Assembly: GCF_000381885.1 (NCBI RefSeq)
Contig: NZ_KB907210.1
Coordinates: 568,104 to 632,103, forward strand
DNA length: 64,000 nt
Reading direction: 5' to 3'
DNA from: Actinomadura atramentaria DSM 43919
GTDB taxonomy: Bacteria > Actinomycetota > Actinomycetes > Streptosporangiales > Streptosporangiaceae
Numbering within the stretch: the stretch's first letter is position 1; each line of letters begins with the position of its first letter. Positions 32,093 through 42,081 of the stretch are shown piece by piece. The position numbers and the translations under genes were made by a program. The notes under the pieces are model-generated. The model worked only from the letters and a program-made list of their open reading frames with translations, was not told the origin of the DNA and ran no database searches.

Positions 32093-33901
32093 CTAGGCGC
32101 GGCGGTGGGCCCAATCGTGGAGGGCGTCGGCGCGGCCCGCCGCGTCGAGGTTCATGGCCGCCTCGATGAGCGCAAGGTGGGTGAACGCCTGTGGATAGTT
32201 GCCGAGCATGGTGCCGTCGCCGGTCATCTCCTCGGCGAACAGGCCGAGCGGCCCACCGCGCGCGCAGAGGGCCGCGAACCGGCGCGCCGCCTCATCCGCG
32301 CGGCCCGCGAGGACGAGCGCGGACACCATGTCGAACGAGCAGAGCAGGAACGCACCCTCGGGGCCGTCGATGCCGTCGCGGGTGGCGGCCGGGTCGTACC
32401 GGTGGACGAGCCGACCGCCCCCGTCCAGCGGTTCGCCCAGGCGTTCGTCGATGCGCTCCAGCGTCGAGAGGACGCGCGGATCACGCCCGTCCAAGAACTC
32501 CAGCAGCGGCATCCGCAGCAGCGACGCGTCCAGATTCACGCTGCCGTACTCCTGCACGAACGCGCCGATCTCCGCGTTGTAGCCGCGTTCCAGCAGGTCC
32601 GCGCGGACGAGGTCGCGTTCGCGCCGCCAGCGGTCCAGCGGCGGCCGAGCGTCGCCGAGCCGTTCCGCGAGGCGGATGCCCCGGTCCAGGCACACCCACG
32701 CGTACAGCTTCCCGCTCGTCCACTGCCGCAGATCGGTGCGGACCTCCCAGATGCCGTGGTCCGGCTCGCGCCAGCGGCGGCAGGCGGCGTCCACGACGTC
32801 GTACAGGCGCGCGGCCTCGTCGGCGGTCAGGTCGCCCGCGACCTCCTGGTACACCAGCGCGGCGTCGAGGATCTGCCCGAACACGTCGAGCTGCCGCTGG
32901 TCGAACGCCTCGTTCCCGATGTTGACGGGCCGCGAGTCGGCGTAACCGGACAGGTGGTCGAGCGTTTCCTCCGCGACGCGCGTGCCGCCGTCGAGCGTCG
33001 TCATCGGGCGCAGCCGCTCGCCGTCCGCCGACCAGTTGCGCAGGAGGAACCGCAGGTAGCGGCCCGCTTCCTCGGGGTGCCCGAGGCGCATCAGGACGAG
33101 GATGACGAGCGCCGCGTCCCGGTGCCAGACGTACCGGTAGTCCCAGTTGCGCGGGCCGCCGGGCCACTCGGGCAGCGACGCGGTCGGCGCGGCGAGCAGC
33201 GCGCCGCTCTCGCTGTCGAGCAGCCCGCGCAGGACGGCGGCGCTGCGGCGGACGTGCGGGGCGCCCGCGCCGTCGTAGCCGGAGCGCGCGGACCAGGCGC
33301 GCCACGCGTCGAGGGTGGCGTCGAGCAGCGGTTCGGCCGGGGCGTCGCCCGCGTAGCCGAGGCGCAGGACGAGTTCGTCGCCCGCCTTGAGCACGACGTC
33401 CAGCACCGGATCGCCGTCGAGGACGAACGGTCCGTCGAGCACGATCCCCGACTCGCGCTCCATGAGCGTCCCGTCGCCGGACCACCGCGCGGGCCGCCGC
33501 GCGTGGTCGGGCGTCGCGCGGACGCGGGCGCGCACCCGCGCCGTGCCGCGCTCGCAGCGCAGCGCGCGCACGAGCGCGCCGACCGGGACGATCCCCCGGT
33601 CGTCGCCCGGTCCGGCGGCGCGGGCGGCGAGGAAGTCGTGGCCGGTGACGACGCCGTCCGGGGCCGTCCAGCGGTTCGCCAGGACGAGCGAGTCGTCCGC
33701 GTACGACCGCTCGGGATCGCCCGCGCCGTCCACGGCCAGGTCGAACCCGCCGCCGATCCGCCGGTCCAAGATCCGGTTGAAGACGGCCGGGCCGTCGAAC
33801 CGGGGCGCGCACAGCCACTCGACCGCGCCGTCCGGGCCGACGAGCGCGGCCGTCCGGCAGTCCGACAGGAACGCGTAGGACCCGATCGGCGGCGTGCTCA
33901 C
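32093..33901 (-). CDS. Glycoside hydrolase family 15 (trehalase/glucoamylase-like)
   Basis: 602 aa with GTG 33901 overlapping the upstream oxidoreductase TGA. The N-terminal beta domain (IGSYAFLSDCRTAALVGPDGAVEWL) and the (alpha/alpha)6 barrel show GH15 landmarks: NWDYRYVWHRDAAL, HGIWEVR with the catalytic-acid-region Glu, and LGNYPQAFTHLALI. There is no signal peptide, so it acts in the cytoplasm. Actinobacterial members of this type often hydrolyse trehalose. It is paired with an LLM oxidoreductase, a recurrent actinobacterial arrangement. Confidence 0.93.
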   Translation of the reverse strand: MSTPPIGSYAFLSDCRTAALVGPDGAVEWLCAPRFDGPAVFNRILDRRIGGGFDLAVDGAGDPERSYADDSLVLANRWTAPDGVVTGHDFLAARAAGPGDDRGIVPVGALVRALRCERGTARVRARVRATPDHARRPARWSGDGTLMERESGIVLDGPFVLDGDPVLDVVLKAGDELVLRLGYAGDAPAEPLLDATLDAWRAWSARSGYDGAGAPHVRRSAAVLRGLLDSESGALLAAPTASLPEWPGGPRNWDYRYVWHRDAALVILVLMRLGHPEEAGRYLRFLLRNWSADGERLRPMTTLDGGTRVAEETLDHLSGYADSRPVNIGNEAFDQRQLDVFGQILDAALVYQEVAGDLTADEAARLYDVVDAACRRWREPDHGIWEVRTDLRQWTSGKLYAWVCLDRGIRLAERLGDARPPLDRWRRERDLVRADLLERGYNAEIGAFVQEYGSVNLDASLLRMPLLEFLDGRDPRVLSTLERIDERLGEPLDGGGRLVHRYDPAATRDGIDGPEGAFLLCSFDMVSALVLAGRADEAARRFAALCARGGPLGLFAEEMTGDGTMLGNYPQAFTHLALIEAAMNLDAAGRADALHDWAHRRA

Positions 33902-34854
33902 GGCAGCTCCGGCAGCACGCGCGCGCCGAACGCCTCGACGAACCCGAGCTGGTCGCGGCCGACCTGGTGCAGCATCACCTGGTCGAAGCCGTGCGCGGCC
34001 TGCGCGGCGAGCCACGCGGCGTGCGCGCCGAGGTCGGCCGAGACGTGGACGTACGGGCGGAGCTGTTCCGGTTCGACGAACCGTCCGGCTTCCTCCAACT
34101 GCTCGGGCAGCGCGATCTCCCACGCGACGTCGCCGCCGATCGCGGCCTCCCGCCACTGGTCGTGCGCGGCGGCGAGCGCGGCGTCCTCGGTGTCCGCCCA
34201 GCTCAGATGCGCCTGGAGGATCGCCGGGCCGCGACCGCCCGCGTCCCGGTAGGCGCGCAGCGCGGCGGCGTGCGCGTCGTCCGCGCCGTTGACGGTGATG
34301 AGGCCGTCCGCCCAGGACGCGGCCCACGCGGCGGTGCCGGGCGACGTCGCGGCGGCGAGCAGCGCGGGCGGCGTCTCCGGGAGCGTCCACAGCTTGGCGC
34401 GGTCGACGCGGACGAGCCCGTCGCGCGACACCGTCTCCCCGTCGAACAGGGCGCGCAGGACCTCCACGCATTCCGCGAGCCGCCGTTTCCGCTCGTCCTT
34501 GGGCGGCCACCGGTCGCCGGTGACGTGCTCGTTGAGCGCCTGCCCGCTGCCGAGCGCGACCCAGAACCGGCCCGGGTACATCTCGGCGAGGGTGGCCGCG
34601 GCCTGCGCGAACACCGCCGGGTGGTAACGCTGGCCGGGCGCGGCGACGACGCCGAGCGGGAAGCGCGTCAGCGCCAGCGCCGAGCCGAGCCACGCCCACG
34701 AGTGCCCGGAGTGGCCCTGCCGGGCGCTCCACGGCGCGAAGTGGTCGGAGCACATGCCCGCCGTGAAACCGGCGTCCTCGGCGGCGCGCAGGACGGCCAG
34801 CAGCTCGCCGGGGCCGAACTGCTCGTGCGAGGCGTGGAATCCGTAGGCGACCAC
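33898..34854 (-). CDS. LLM-class flavin/F420-type oxidoreductase
   Basis: 318 aa from GTG 34854 (GGGAG upstream). Luciferase-like landmarks are seen: YGFHASHEQFGPGELL at the N-terminus, MCSDHFAPW, and GRFWVALGSGQALNEHVTGDRWP. It resembles the TIGR03885-type probable non-F420 flavin oxidoreductases commonly encoded next to GH15 enzymes. The substrate is unknown. A TGATAATCA element (34945-34953) lies about 90 bp upstream. Confidence 0.9.
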   Translation of the reverse strand: MVAYGFHASHEQFGPGELLAVLRAAEDAGFTAGMCSDHFAPWSARQGHSGHSWAWLGSALALTRFPLGVVAAPGQRYHPAVFAQAAATLAEMYPGRFWVALGSGQALNEHVTGDRWPPKDERKRRLAECVEVLRALFDGETVSRDGLVRVDRAKLWTLPETPPALLAAATSPGTAAWAASWADGLITVNGADDAHAAALRAYRDAGGRGPAILQAHLSWADTEDAALAAAHDQWREAAIGGDVAWEIALPEQLEEAGRFVEPEQLRPYVHVSADLGAHAAWLAAQAAHGFDQVMLHQVGRDQLGFVEAFGARVLPELP

Positions 34855-34944
34855 CGACGACTCCCAACGTCGAGTGAGTTTGCGATCACTCCACGTTAGA
34901 CGTCCGTCACCCGCCGGTTGCGCACCGGGCTGCGGACGAATCAA

Positions 34945-34953
34945 TGATAATCA
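34945..34953. promoter_or_regulatory. TGATAATCA element, candidate GntR operator 1
   Basis: A perfect 9-bp palindrome around a central A, within TCAATGATAATCAA. It overlaps the stop codon of the GntR gene and precedes the LLM-GH15 operon. A near-identical TCAATGACAATCAA occurs in the GntR/bicupin intergenic region. Confidence 0.5.
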
Positions 34954-35601
34954 AATCTGCTCATCGTGTTCGCGGGCGATGCGCAGGGCCGCGTCGCGGT
35001 CCCGGCGCTCCAGCGCGTCCACCAGGGCGAGGTGCAGGTCGCTGCGCGCCGCCAGGAAGCCCTCGACCGGCTCGCCGTGCGGCAGGAACGCCATCGTGTG
35101 CGCCTGCACTACCTCCAGCGCGCGCAGGTAGAACGTCCGCAGCAGGTCCCCCTGCGCGATGGCCGCGATGCGGGCGTGCAGCCGCCAGTTGGCGCGTACG
35201 AACGCCGCGCCGTCGCCCCGGTCGGCGGCGGCGGCCAGCTCGGCGGCGCGGGCGCGCAGGTCGGCGAGGTCGGCGGGCGAGCCGTGCCACAGCGCGTCCT
35301 CGATGATCAGCGGCTCCAGCGCGCCCCGGACGCGGAAGGCGTCCGCGAGCGCGGCCGCGTCGGGCTCCCCGGCGGCCGCGCCGTCCGGGACGAACAGCCC
35401 GCCGCCCGGCCCCGGCCGCACGACGACGACGCCGCGCTCCTGGAGCAGCCGCAGCGCGACGTTGAACGTCCCGACCGAGACGCCGCACTCCGCGCGGACC
35501 TGCTCCTTGGTGCCCAGCCGGACGCCGGGCTCCAGCCCGTCCGCCCACCGCGCGACCCGGTCGGCCGCCTCCTCCGCCCGGCTCGGTCCCCGCCCGCCCA
35601 C
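34951..35601 (-). CDS. GntR-family (FCD-type) transcriptional regulator
   Basis: 216 aa, GTG 35601 behind TTTGGAGGCGCG. The winged helix (LGTKEQVRAECGVSVGTFNVALRLLQERGVVVVRPGPGGGLFV) occupies residues ~28-72. The C-terminal FCD-like helical domain (DFRVRGALEPLIIEDAL-type start, LHARIAAIAQGDLL, HLALVDALERRD) should bind a small acid. It is divergent from the bicupin gene and likely controls it through the sites at 35618 and 35676. Confidence 0.92.
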   Translation of the reverse strand: MGGRGPSRAEEAADRVARWADGLEPGVRLGTKEQVRAECGVSVGTFNVALRLLQERGVVVVRPGPGGGLFVPDGAAAGEPDAAALADAFRVRGALEPLIIEDALWHGSPADLADLRARAAELAAAADRGDGAAFVRANWRLHARIAAIAQGDLLRTFYLRALEVVQAHTMAFLPHGEPVEGFLAARSDLHLALVDALERRDRDAALRIAREHDEQI

Positions 35602-35617
35602 CGCGCCTCCAAATCAA

Positions 35618-35684
35618 TGACAATCAATCCCTTGACGGCGGTCCGCCGCGCGCGCCACCATACCGAACAGCGTAATGATTATAA
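35618..35684. promoter_or_regulatory. Candidate GntR operators in the GntR/bicupin intergenic region
   Basis: TGACAATCA (35618-35626) and TGATTATAA (35676-35684) are imperfect versions of TGATAATCA found at 34945. They stand out in otherwise GC-rich DNA and lie on either side of the likely divergent promoters. Confidence 0.5.
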
Positions 35685-35715
35685 GCAATTGGGCGCGTCA
35701 TCGAGAGGACCCGGC

Positions 35716-36699
35716 ATGGGCATCGTCCGCGAGATCATCGACTCCTTCGACACCGCGCGGCCCGCGCGCGAGGCGCTGCGCCGCGAGGAACTGCTGCTCG
35801 CCCAGCCGCTGCCGTCCCCCAAGCGGCCGCCGCGCGAGTACCGGCCGATCGAGGTCGTCCACTTCCCGCCGCACTTCGTCCCGCAGGGGTTCGAGCCGCC
35901 CAAGGGGATCTTCGAGAGCGACCACCTGCGCATCGAGCGGCAGACGATGGCCGGGTTCCGCCAGCCGTTCTACCACCGCAACTGCGACGTGGACGAGCTG
36001 TCCTACCAGGTGTTCGGCACCCGCCACCTCGTCACCGAGTGGGGCACCGTCGAGCTGGCCGCCGGGGACTTCTCCCGCATTCCGGTCACCGTCGCGCACG
36101 ACAACTTCGCGCACGACGACATCCACATCCTGTTCTACGTGCCCGAACCCGTCGAGGAGTGCGTGCCCGCGACGCGGACGTCCGAGCTGCGCGTCCCGCC
36201 GTACCCCGGCTGGGAGGTGAGCACCCGCAACCTCATGACGACCGAGTGCCTGGGCGGCCCCGAGACCGACACCGTCATGACGCAGGTCGACGAGCGGCTG
36301 CTGCTCGACCAGGCGAAGCTGGAGGACGGCCGGATCACCGTCCTGCACCCCGACTCCCCCGCGAGCGTGCTCTACCGGTCGGCGCAGGTCCGCATCGAGC
36401 ACCACAGCGTCGAGCGGTCGGACGGCCGCGTGTACCGGATGCACCGCGACGCCGACGACATCCAGTACCAGATCAGCGGGCGGCGGACGCTCGTGACGCA
36501 GCTCGGCACCGTCCAGTTGGAGCCGGGCGACTTCGTCCGCGTACCGGTGAGCGTCTCGTTCACCAGCATCGTGACCGAGCCGAGCGAGCACCTGACCGTC
36601 GTCTCGGCGCTGGCGGTGCCGCAGGTCGCGGCGGCGACCCGCACCGGCGAGCGCGCGATCGTCGAGGAGCTGGACGAGCTGCGCGCCGCCACTGTCTAA
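35716..36699 (+). CDS. Bicupin protein, homogentisate-dioxygenase-like
   Basis: 327 aa, ATG 35716 behind GAGAGGA. Two cupin-like halves are visible. The first runs around FYHRNCDVDELSYQVFGTRHLVTEWG to GDFSRIPVTVAHDN. The second runs around YRMHRDADDIQYQISGRRTLVTQLGTVQLEPGDFVRVPV. HRNCDVDEL resembles the homogentisate dioxygenase family. Metal ligands (His, Glu) seem only partly conserved, so ring-cleavage activity is uncertain. Neighbouring GntR/FCD control suggests an aromatic or organic-acid inducible function. Confidence 0.75.
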   Translation: MGIVREIIDSFDTARPAREALRREELLLAQPLPSPKRPPREYRPIEVVHFPPHFVPQGFEPPKGIFESDHLRIERQTMAGFRQPFYHRNCDVDELSYQVFGTRHLVTEWGTVELAAGDFSRIPVTVAHDNFAHDDIHILFYVPEPVEECVPATRTSELRVPPYPGWEVSTRNLMTTECLGGPETDTVMTQVDERLLLDQAKLEDGRITVLHPDSPASVLYRSAQVRIEHHSVERSDGRVYRMHRDADDIQYQISGRRTLVTQLGTVQLEPGDFVRVPVSVSFTSIVTEPSEHLTVVSALAVPQVAAATRTGERAIVEELDELRAATV

Positions 36700-36702
36700 A
36701 AA

Positions 36703-36712
36703 ACACCGGTGT
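36703..36712. promoter_or_regulatory. ACACCGGTGT palindrome in promoter region
   Basis: A perfect 10-bp palindrome immediately after the bicupin stop and 34 bp before the flavin-protein gene at 36747, flanked by A-rich sequence and followed by TGTTAGGTT. It could be an operator for that gene; the cognate regulator is not evident nearby. Confidence 0.4.
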
Positions 36713-36746
36713 CTGTTAGGTTGGCCGGGAACCTGAGGAGGACGGC

Positions 36747-37679
36747 ATGGTCTCCTGGCCAGACCCGGTGGACGACATCGTCGGCGGCGATCAGGCGGTG
36801 ATGCTCGCGAGCGTCACCCCCGCCAGCGGAGCGGCGCTCGTGCCCGTGACCAACTTCGCGGTCCGCGACCGCGAGGCGGGCACGATGACGTTCAACAGCG
36901 CCCTCGGCGGCTGGAAGAAGCTCGAACGGATCAAACGCAACCCGCGCGTCGCGCTCGCCTTCCACACCCGCGCGCACGGTTACTCGGACCGGCCCGAGTA
37001 CGTGCTCGTGCAGGGCCGCGCGACGGTCTCCGAACCCGTCACCGACTACCCCGAGACGCTCGGCGCGGACTGGGAGAAGTTCGACCTGCCCCGCGCCACC
37101 GGCCCGGTCTGGGGCCGGTGGCTGCGCGACTACTACACGCGGATGCTCATCGAGGTCGCCGTCGAGCGGATCGTCGTCTGGCCCGACCTGCTCTGCCGGG
37201 ACGAGCCCGCGGTGATCGGCGCGCCGCTGCCGGACGCGCCCGCGCCGCAGGCCCCGCCCGCCAAGGGCACCGGGCCGCGCATCGACCACGCCCGCGCCGC
37301 CCGGCGCGCCGCGCGGCTGCCGGACGCGCTGCTCGGCTGGGTCGGCGGCGACGGGTTCCCGGTCGTCGCGCCCGTCCGGATCGAAGGGCACGACGCGGAC
37401 GGGATGCGGCTCGCCGTGCCGCCCGGCCTGCTGCCGGACGGGGGCCGCCGCGCCGGGCTCACCGCGCACTCGTTCACGCGGCGGATCATCGGCCAGGAGC
37501 AGCGCGTCCACACCGGCTGGCTGGCGGCCGGGCCGCCCGTCCGGTACGCGCCGCACACGCAGGTCGCGTACCGGATGCCGCCCGTCAAGACCGTCCGGCG
37601 GGTCGGGCTCGGCGTCGCGATGCGCGTCGGCCGCCGCCGCGCGGGGCACGCGGGCGTGCCCCTCTCCCCCACCCCCTGA
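36747..37679 (+). CDS. Pyridoxamine-5'-phosphate-oxidase-like split-barrel protein
   Basis: 310 aa with ATG 36747. The N-terminal half is a flavin/F420 split barrel (MLASVTPASGAALVPVTNFAVRDREAGTMTFNS, KLERIKRNPRVALAFHTR, YVLVQGRATV). The C-terminal half repeats a degenerate barrel-like region (VVAPVRIEGHDADGMRLAVP). Likely an FMN- or F420-dependent oxidoreductase or a related flavin-binding protein; the substrate is unknown. It is followed 14 bp later by the secreted SGNH gene. Confidence 0.82.
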   Translation: MVSWPDPVDDIVGGDQAVMLASVTPASGAALVPVTNFAVRDREAGTMTFNSALGGWKKLERIKRNPRVALAFHTRAHGYSDRPEYVLVQGRATVSEPVTDYPETLGADWEKFDLPRATGPVWGRWLRDYYTRMLIEVAVERIVVWPDLLCRDEPAVIGAPLPDAPAPQAPPAKGTGPRIDHARAARRAARLPDALLGWVGGDGFPVVAPVRIEGHDADGMRLAVPPGLLPDGGRRAGLTAHSFTRRIIGQEQRVHTGWLAAGPPVRYAPHTQVAYRMPPVKTVRRVGLGVAMRVGRRRAGHAGVPLSPTP

Positions 37680-37693
37680 GCCGAGGAGCACCG

Positions 37694-38509
37694 ATGCGCC
37701 TCTCCGCGCTCGCGGCCGCCGCCGCGCTGGTCGCCGCCGTCGTCACCGCCGCCCCGGCGCGGGCGGACGAACCGGACTACTACGTCGCCGTGGGGGACTC
37801 GCTGTCCGTCGGCGCGCAGCCGGGCAGGGGTCCGACGGACGAGGGTTACACGGACACCCTCTACGCGTCCCTCGCCGCGCACCACCCCAACCTGCGGCTC
37901 GTGAAGCTCGGCTGCGGCGGCGAAACCACCGGGACGATGTTGAACGGCGGGATCTGCGCCTATCCGGAGGGGTCGCAGATCAAGGCGGCCGAGGCGTTCC
38001 TGCGCGCGCACGCGGGCCACGTCCGCTACGTGACGCTGAACATCGGCGCGAACAACACCAACTGCATGCTCACCGGCGACATCGCGTGCGGGCTGGCGGG
38101 GATGGCGTCGCTCGTCGCGGACCTCCCGACGATCACGAGCCGGCTCCGCGCGGCGGGCGGCGACACCCCGGCCTACGCGGCGATGACCTACTACGACCCG
38201 GGGCTGGCGTCGTGGGTCACCGGTGACGCGGGCAAGGCCGTCGCCGCCGCGTCGGTGCCGCTGGTCGACGTCTTCAACGCCTACGAGCGCTTCGTCTACA
38301 CGATCAACGGCTACAAGGTCGCGGACGTGAACGAAGCCTTCTCCACCCACGACTTCACGACCCAGGTGGACCAGGCGCCCTACGGCAAGATCCCGCTGAA
38401 CGTCGCCCGCATCTGCGCCTGGACCTACCAGTGCAGCGACGGCGACGGCCACGCAACCCCCACCGGTTACCGCGTCATCGGCGAGACCTTCGCCAAGGCC
38501 CTCGCTTAG
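37694..38509 (+). CDS. Secreted SGNH/GDSL hydrolase
   Basis: 271 aa, ATG 37694 behind GAGGAGC. A signal peptide (LSALAAAAALVAAVVTAAPARA) precedes the GDSL block AVGDSLSVG (nucleophile Ser), the Gly block GCGGETT, the Asn block LNIGANN and the C-terminal GDGHATPTGY with catalytic Asp-x-His-like residues. An extracellular lipase/esterase is likely. The paired Cys (GLC.. and TYQCS) suggest disulfides. Its 3' end overlaps the convergent amidohydrolase by 4 bp. Confidence 0.93.
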   Translation: MRLSALAAAAALVAAVVTAAPARADEPDYYVAVGDSLSVGAQPGRGPTDEGYTDTLYASLAAHHPNLRLVKLGCGGETTGTMLNGGICAYPEGSQIKAAEAFLRAHAGHVRYVTLNIGANNTNCMLTGDIACGLAGMASLVADLPTITSRLRAAGGDTPAYAAMTYYDPGLASWVTGDAGKAVAAASVPLVDVFNAYERFVYTINGYKVADVNEAFSTHDFTTQVDQAPYGKIPLNVARICAWTYQCSDGDGHATPTGYRVIGETFAKALA

Positions 38510-39564
38510 GCGCCCGCCGGGACGTGCTCGACGCCGCCGCACCACACCCGCCGCACGTTGCGGGTCGCGGAGATGTCGGCCAGCGGGTCGCCGTCGATCA
38601 GGACGAGGTCGGCGCGGAGCCCCGGCCGGACCGCGCCCCGGTCGAACAGCCCGAACCGGCGGGCGGGCAGCGCCGTCGTGGCCCGCAGCACTTCGGCTGG
38701 GGTGAGTCCGGCGGCGACGAGCAGTTCCATCTCGCGGTGGATGCTCTCGCCGAACGGCGGGTTGACGCTGATGTCCGGATCACCGTTCGCGTCGGTTCCG
38801 GCGAGGACGGTGATTCCAGCCTCGTGCATGGCCAGGACCGTGCGGGCCGCCGCCTCGTACGACTCGGGCTCGCCGACCGCCTCGGCGATCCCTTGCATCA
38901 TCGTCAGCGTCGGAACGGCCGCTTGGCCCGCGTTCGCCATTCGCGCGAGAAGTGCGTTCTCCACAGGCTCCCCGAGCGGGACGTGCGTGATGACGTCCGC
39001 GCCCGACGCGACGGCCGCGCGGAACGCCTCCGGGGACAGGGCGTGCGCGACGACCCTCCGGCCGGCCTCGCGCGCCGCCGCGACCAGCACGTCCACATGC
39101 TCGGGGCCGCCCTCGCCGGGCGCTTCGACGAAGACCTTGATGTAGTCCGCGCCATCCGCGATGCGCGCCGCCACGAAACCGGCCGGGTCGTCCACGACCG
39201 CGTCGGCGGGCATTCCAGCAAGCTCCAGATGCGGGCTCTTCTCGCCCAGCGCAGGTGTCCCGGCCGTGCGAACATCCGGCAGCCCCGCCAATCCGCGCAG
39301 CGCGTCCACGCGCCCGGCGGGCCACGTCCCCATGTCCAGCGCGGTCGTGACGCCGTGCTCCCGCAACTCTTCGAGCGTGCCCCGATCACGCAGGTGAACA
39401 TGCGCGTCGATCAGCCCCGGCAGCAACACCCCACCGGCCGCATCGAAGACCTCAGCCCCCTCGGCATCGACACCGATCTGCTCTCCCTCGATGACGACGG
39501 TGCGCGGCTCGGTCAACTCCTGCCCGTCGAAGATCCGAACCCCGGTCACTGCCCGCTTGCCCAT
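38506..39564 (-). CDS. Metal-dependent amidohydrolase
   Basis: 352 aa from ATG 39564 (GGGAGG upstream). DAHVHLRD is the first metal-binding HxH motif; KVFVEAPG supplies the Lys-type region, VVAHALS and ITHVPLG the further His ligands, and GTDANGDP the catalytic Asp. It ends with the usual beta-sandwich LRADLVLIDGDPLADI. The cytoplasmic enzyme probably hydrolyses an imidazolone-, hydantoin- or dipeptide-like substrate (prolidase/imidazolonepropionase-type); not resolvable here. Confidence 0.92.
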   Translation of the reverse strand: MGKRAVTGVRIFDGQELTEPRTVVIEGEQIGVDAEGAEVFDAAGGVLLPGLIDAHVHLRDRGTLEELREHGVTTALDMGTWPAGRVDALRGLAGLPDVRTAGTPALGEKSPHLELAGMPADAVVDDPAGFVAARIADGADYIKVFVEAPGEGGPEHVDVLVAAAREAGRRVVAHALSPEAFRAAVASGADVITHVPLGEPVENALLARMANAGQAAVPTLTMMQGIAEAVGEPESYEAAARTVLAMHEAGITVLAGTDANGDPDISVNPPFGESIHREMELLVAAGLTPAEVLRATTALPARRFGLFDRGAVRPGLRADLVLIDGDPLADISATRNVRRVWCGGVEHVPAGA

Positions 39565-39824
39565 ACTCGGTGAACCTCCCTGCGCTCGAACGGCCGTGAT
39601 CACCAGAGCACGGCCAGACCAAGCATTCTTCCCCGACCCACTCGCCTTCTGCCCGGTGGGCGGCACCTGCCAGCGCTTGCGCGACGAACTAGGCATGGGC
39701 TTCCGCCAATGGCGCACCCAACGACATCGGCATGATCAACGAACAGCCGGATACCGCGACTTCCGTACCCTTGCACTGGATCGTCTCTCCCACGAAAACC
39801 TGACCGGCACGCCGCGCCCGGCCG

Positions 39825-40487
39825 TCAGAGACCGGCGAGTCTCGGGTAACCCTCGTTGGACGGTCTCATGATGAGAACGCACGAATACTCTGGCCGCGGG
39901 GGAGCTCCCCCGTAGGAGCAGGCCGACAGAACCGCCGCCATCGATCCGTGTTCGATTCTGACGACCTTCGAACTGCGTACCGTCGGTTGCCGCGTCCAGC
40001 GTTGGGGCTTGAAATCGTCGATGACAGCCCTGAGGTTCGCGGGCTCGGTCCCCGACAGGAGCCCGGTCGCGCACGCGTCCATGAAATTCTTCAGATTCGC
40101 CGTTACAAGCTCACGGTAAACGCACACGATCCCTGCGACCCGATGGTTGGCGCCGATGTAGATCTGGGCCGAATTATAGTTGTATTCTCCTTTCATATCA
40201 ATCTCCTTATTGGCAAGATAGGCGATGGTCTCGTGACGCTTGATCGTCCGCGTGCGGAACCCGTACTTCTTGGCGAATCCGGCCACGACTCGCGCCGGGT
40301 GGGTGTTCGTGTACGGATGAGCCAGCGGTGTCGGTGTGGGAGCCACCAGTCGCGACGCGGGCGGATGCGGGGACGTGGGAGCCGCGGTCTTGTGGAGGGA
40401 CCAGGAACAGCCCGATGCCGCCAGAGCGGTCGCCAATAAGACCACACCAGCCTCGACCCGACGTCCCGTACGCTGAACGAATTTCAT
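39825..40487 (-). CDS. Predicted lipoprotein of unknown function
   Basis: 220 aa, ATG 40487 behind GAAGAGGCGG. The signal peptide ends in the lipobox LAASGC, so it is membrane-anchored outside the cell. A Pro/Thr-rich linker (TSPHPPASRLVAPTPTP) is followed by a ~150-residue domain of unknown fold with paired Cys. Unusually low GC in the middle (NKEIDMKGEYNYNSAQIYIG region, around 40140-40215) hints at recent acquisition. About 300 bp up to 40787 holds no recognisable gene. Confidence 0.7.
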   Translation of the reverse strand: MKFVQRTGRRVEAGVVLLATALAASGCSWSLHKTAAPTSPHPPASRLVAPTPTPLAHPYTNTHPARVVAGFAKKYGFRTRTIKRHETIAYLANKEIDMKGEYNYNSAQIYIGANHRVAGIVCVYRELVTANLKNFMDACATGLLSGTEPANLRAVIDDFKPQRWTRQPTVRSSKVVRIEHGSMAAVLSACSYGGAPPRPEYSCVLIMRPSNEGYPRLAGL

Positions 40488-40745
40488 TCCGCCTCTTCCC
40501 GCGCCGCCGATACCGATGCGACTCGACCGAAGGTTCCCAACAGGAGTCACCCGCAGCGTAGTGAGGCGTCCCCGCACCGACGCGGCCGCCCCCATTGGCC
40601 GACCCGCCCAGGCGGCTCGGCGACCGTCCCACCTGCGCGCCGGTCCGCGAGGCCCGCTGAACACTTCTGCGCGAACCCTCGCCCATGTCGTATGATCGCG
40701 ACCGCCCTGTCGGCCACCGAATTCAGATTCCTCCGGTGGCGATGA

Positions 40746-41786
<1,041 letters not shown>

Positions 41787-41808
41787 TGCGGAGCCCGCCG
41801 GGAACGGC

Positions 41809-41841
41809 GAACGGCCCTCGTCCGGTGGGCGGGGGCCGTTC
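41809..41841. terminator. Terminator hairpin after the aldo/keto reductase gene
   Basis: GAACGGCCC (41809-41817) pairs with GGGCCGTTC (41833-41841) across a 15-nt loop, in the gap to the oppositely oriented tRNA-Asn. Confidence 0.65.
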
Positions 41842-41856
41842 AGTGCTGGGTCAGGG

Positions 41857-41932
41857 TGGCTCCCGCGATTGGACTCGAACCAATAACCTGCCGGTTAACA
41901 GCCGGCTGCTCTGCCAATTGAGCTACGCGGGA
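41857..41932 (-). tRNA. tRNA-Asn(GTT)
   Basis: A 76-nt minus-strand cloverleaf: acceptor TCCCGCG/CGCGGGA, anticodon stem GCCGG/CCGGC with loop CTGTTAA (anticodon GTT), T-loop TTCGAGT, discriminator G and an encoded CCA. Confidence 0.96.
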
Positions 41933-42081
41933 TCGTGCTCGGCCGGTCGGGGCTCGGTGTCCCCGGCGGCAGGATTAGGTTAGCGCATCCGGGCACCGGT
42001 TCGCGCACCGATAAGCGGCGGGTGGGGTGGAGTGCGGCCGGGCGGGTAAGGCGGGTGGCACGACGACGAGCGGAGGTGGAG

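Noticed and set aside
36716-36736. TTAGGTTGGCCGGGAACCTGA as an iron box before the flavin protein gene.
   Set aside because: The half-sites are two bases too far apart and the centre does not match the DmdR/IdeR consensus.
41975-41983. TTAGGTTAG near tRNA-Asn as an iron-box half-site.
   Set aside because: The second half is missing (GCGCATCC), so a functional site is not supported.
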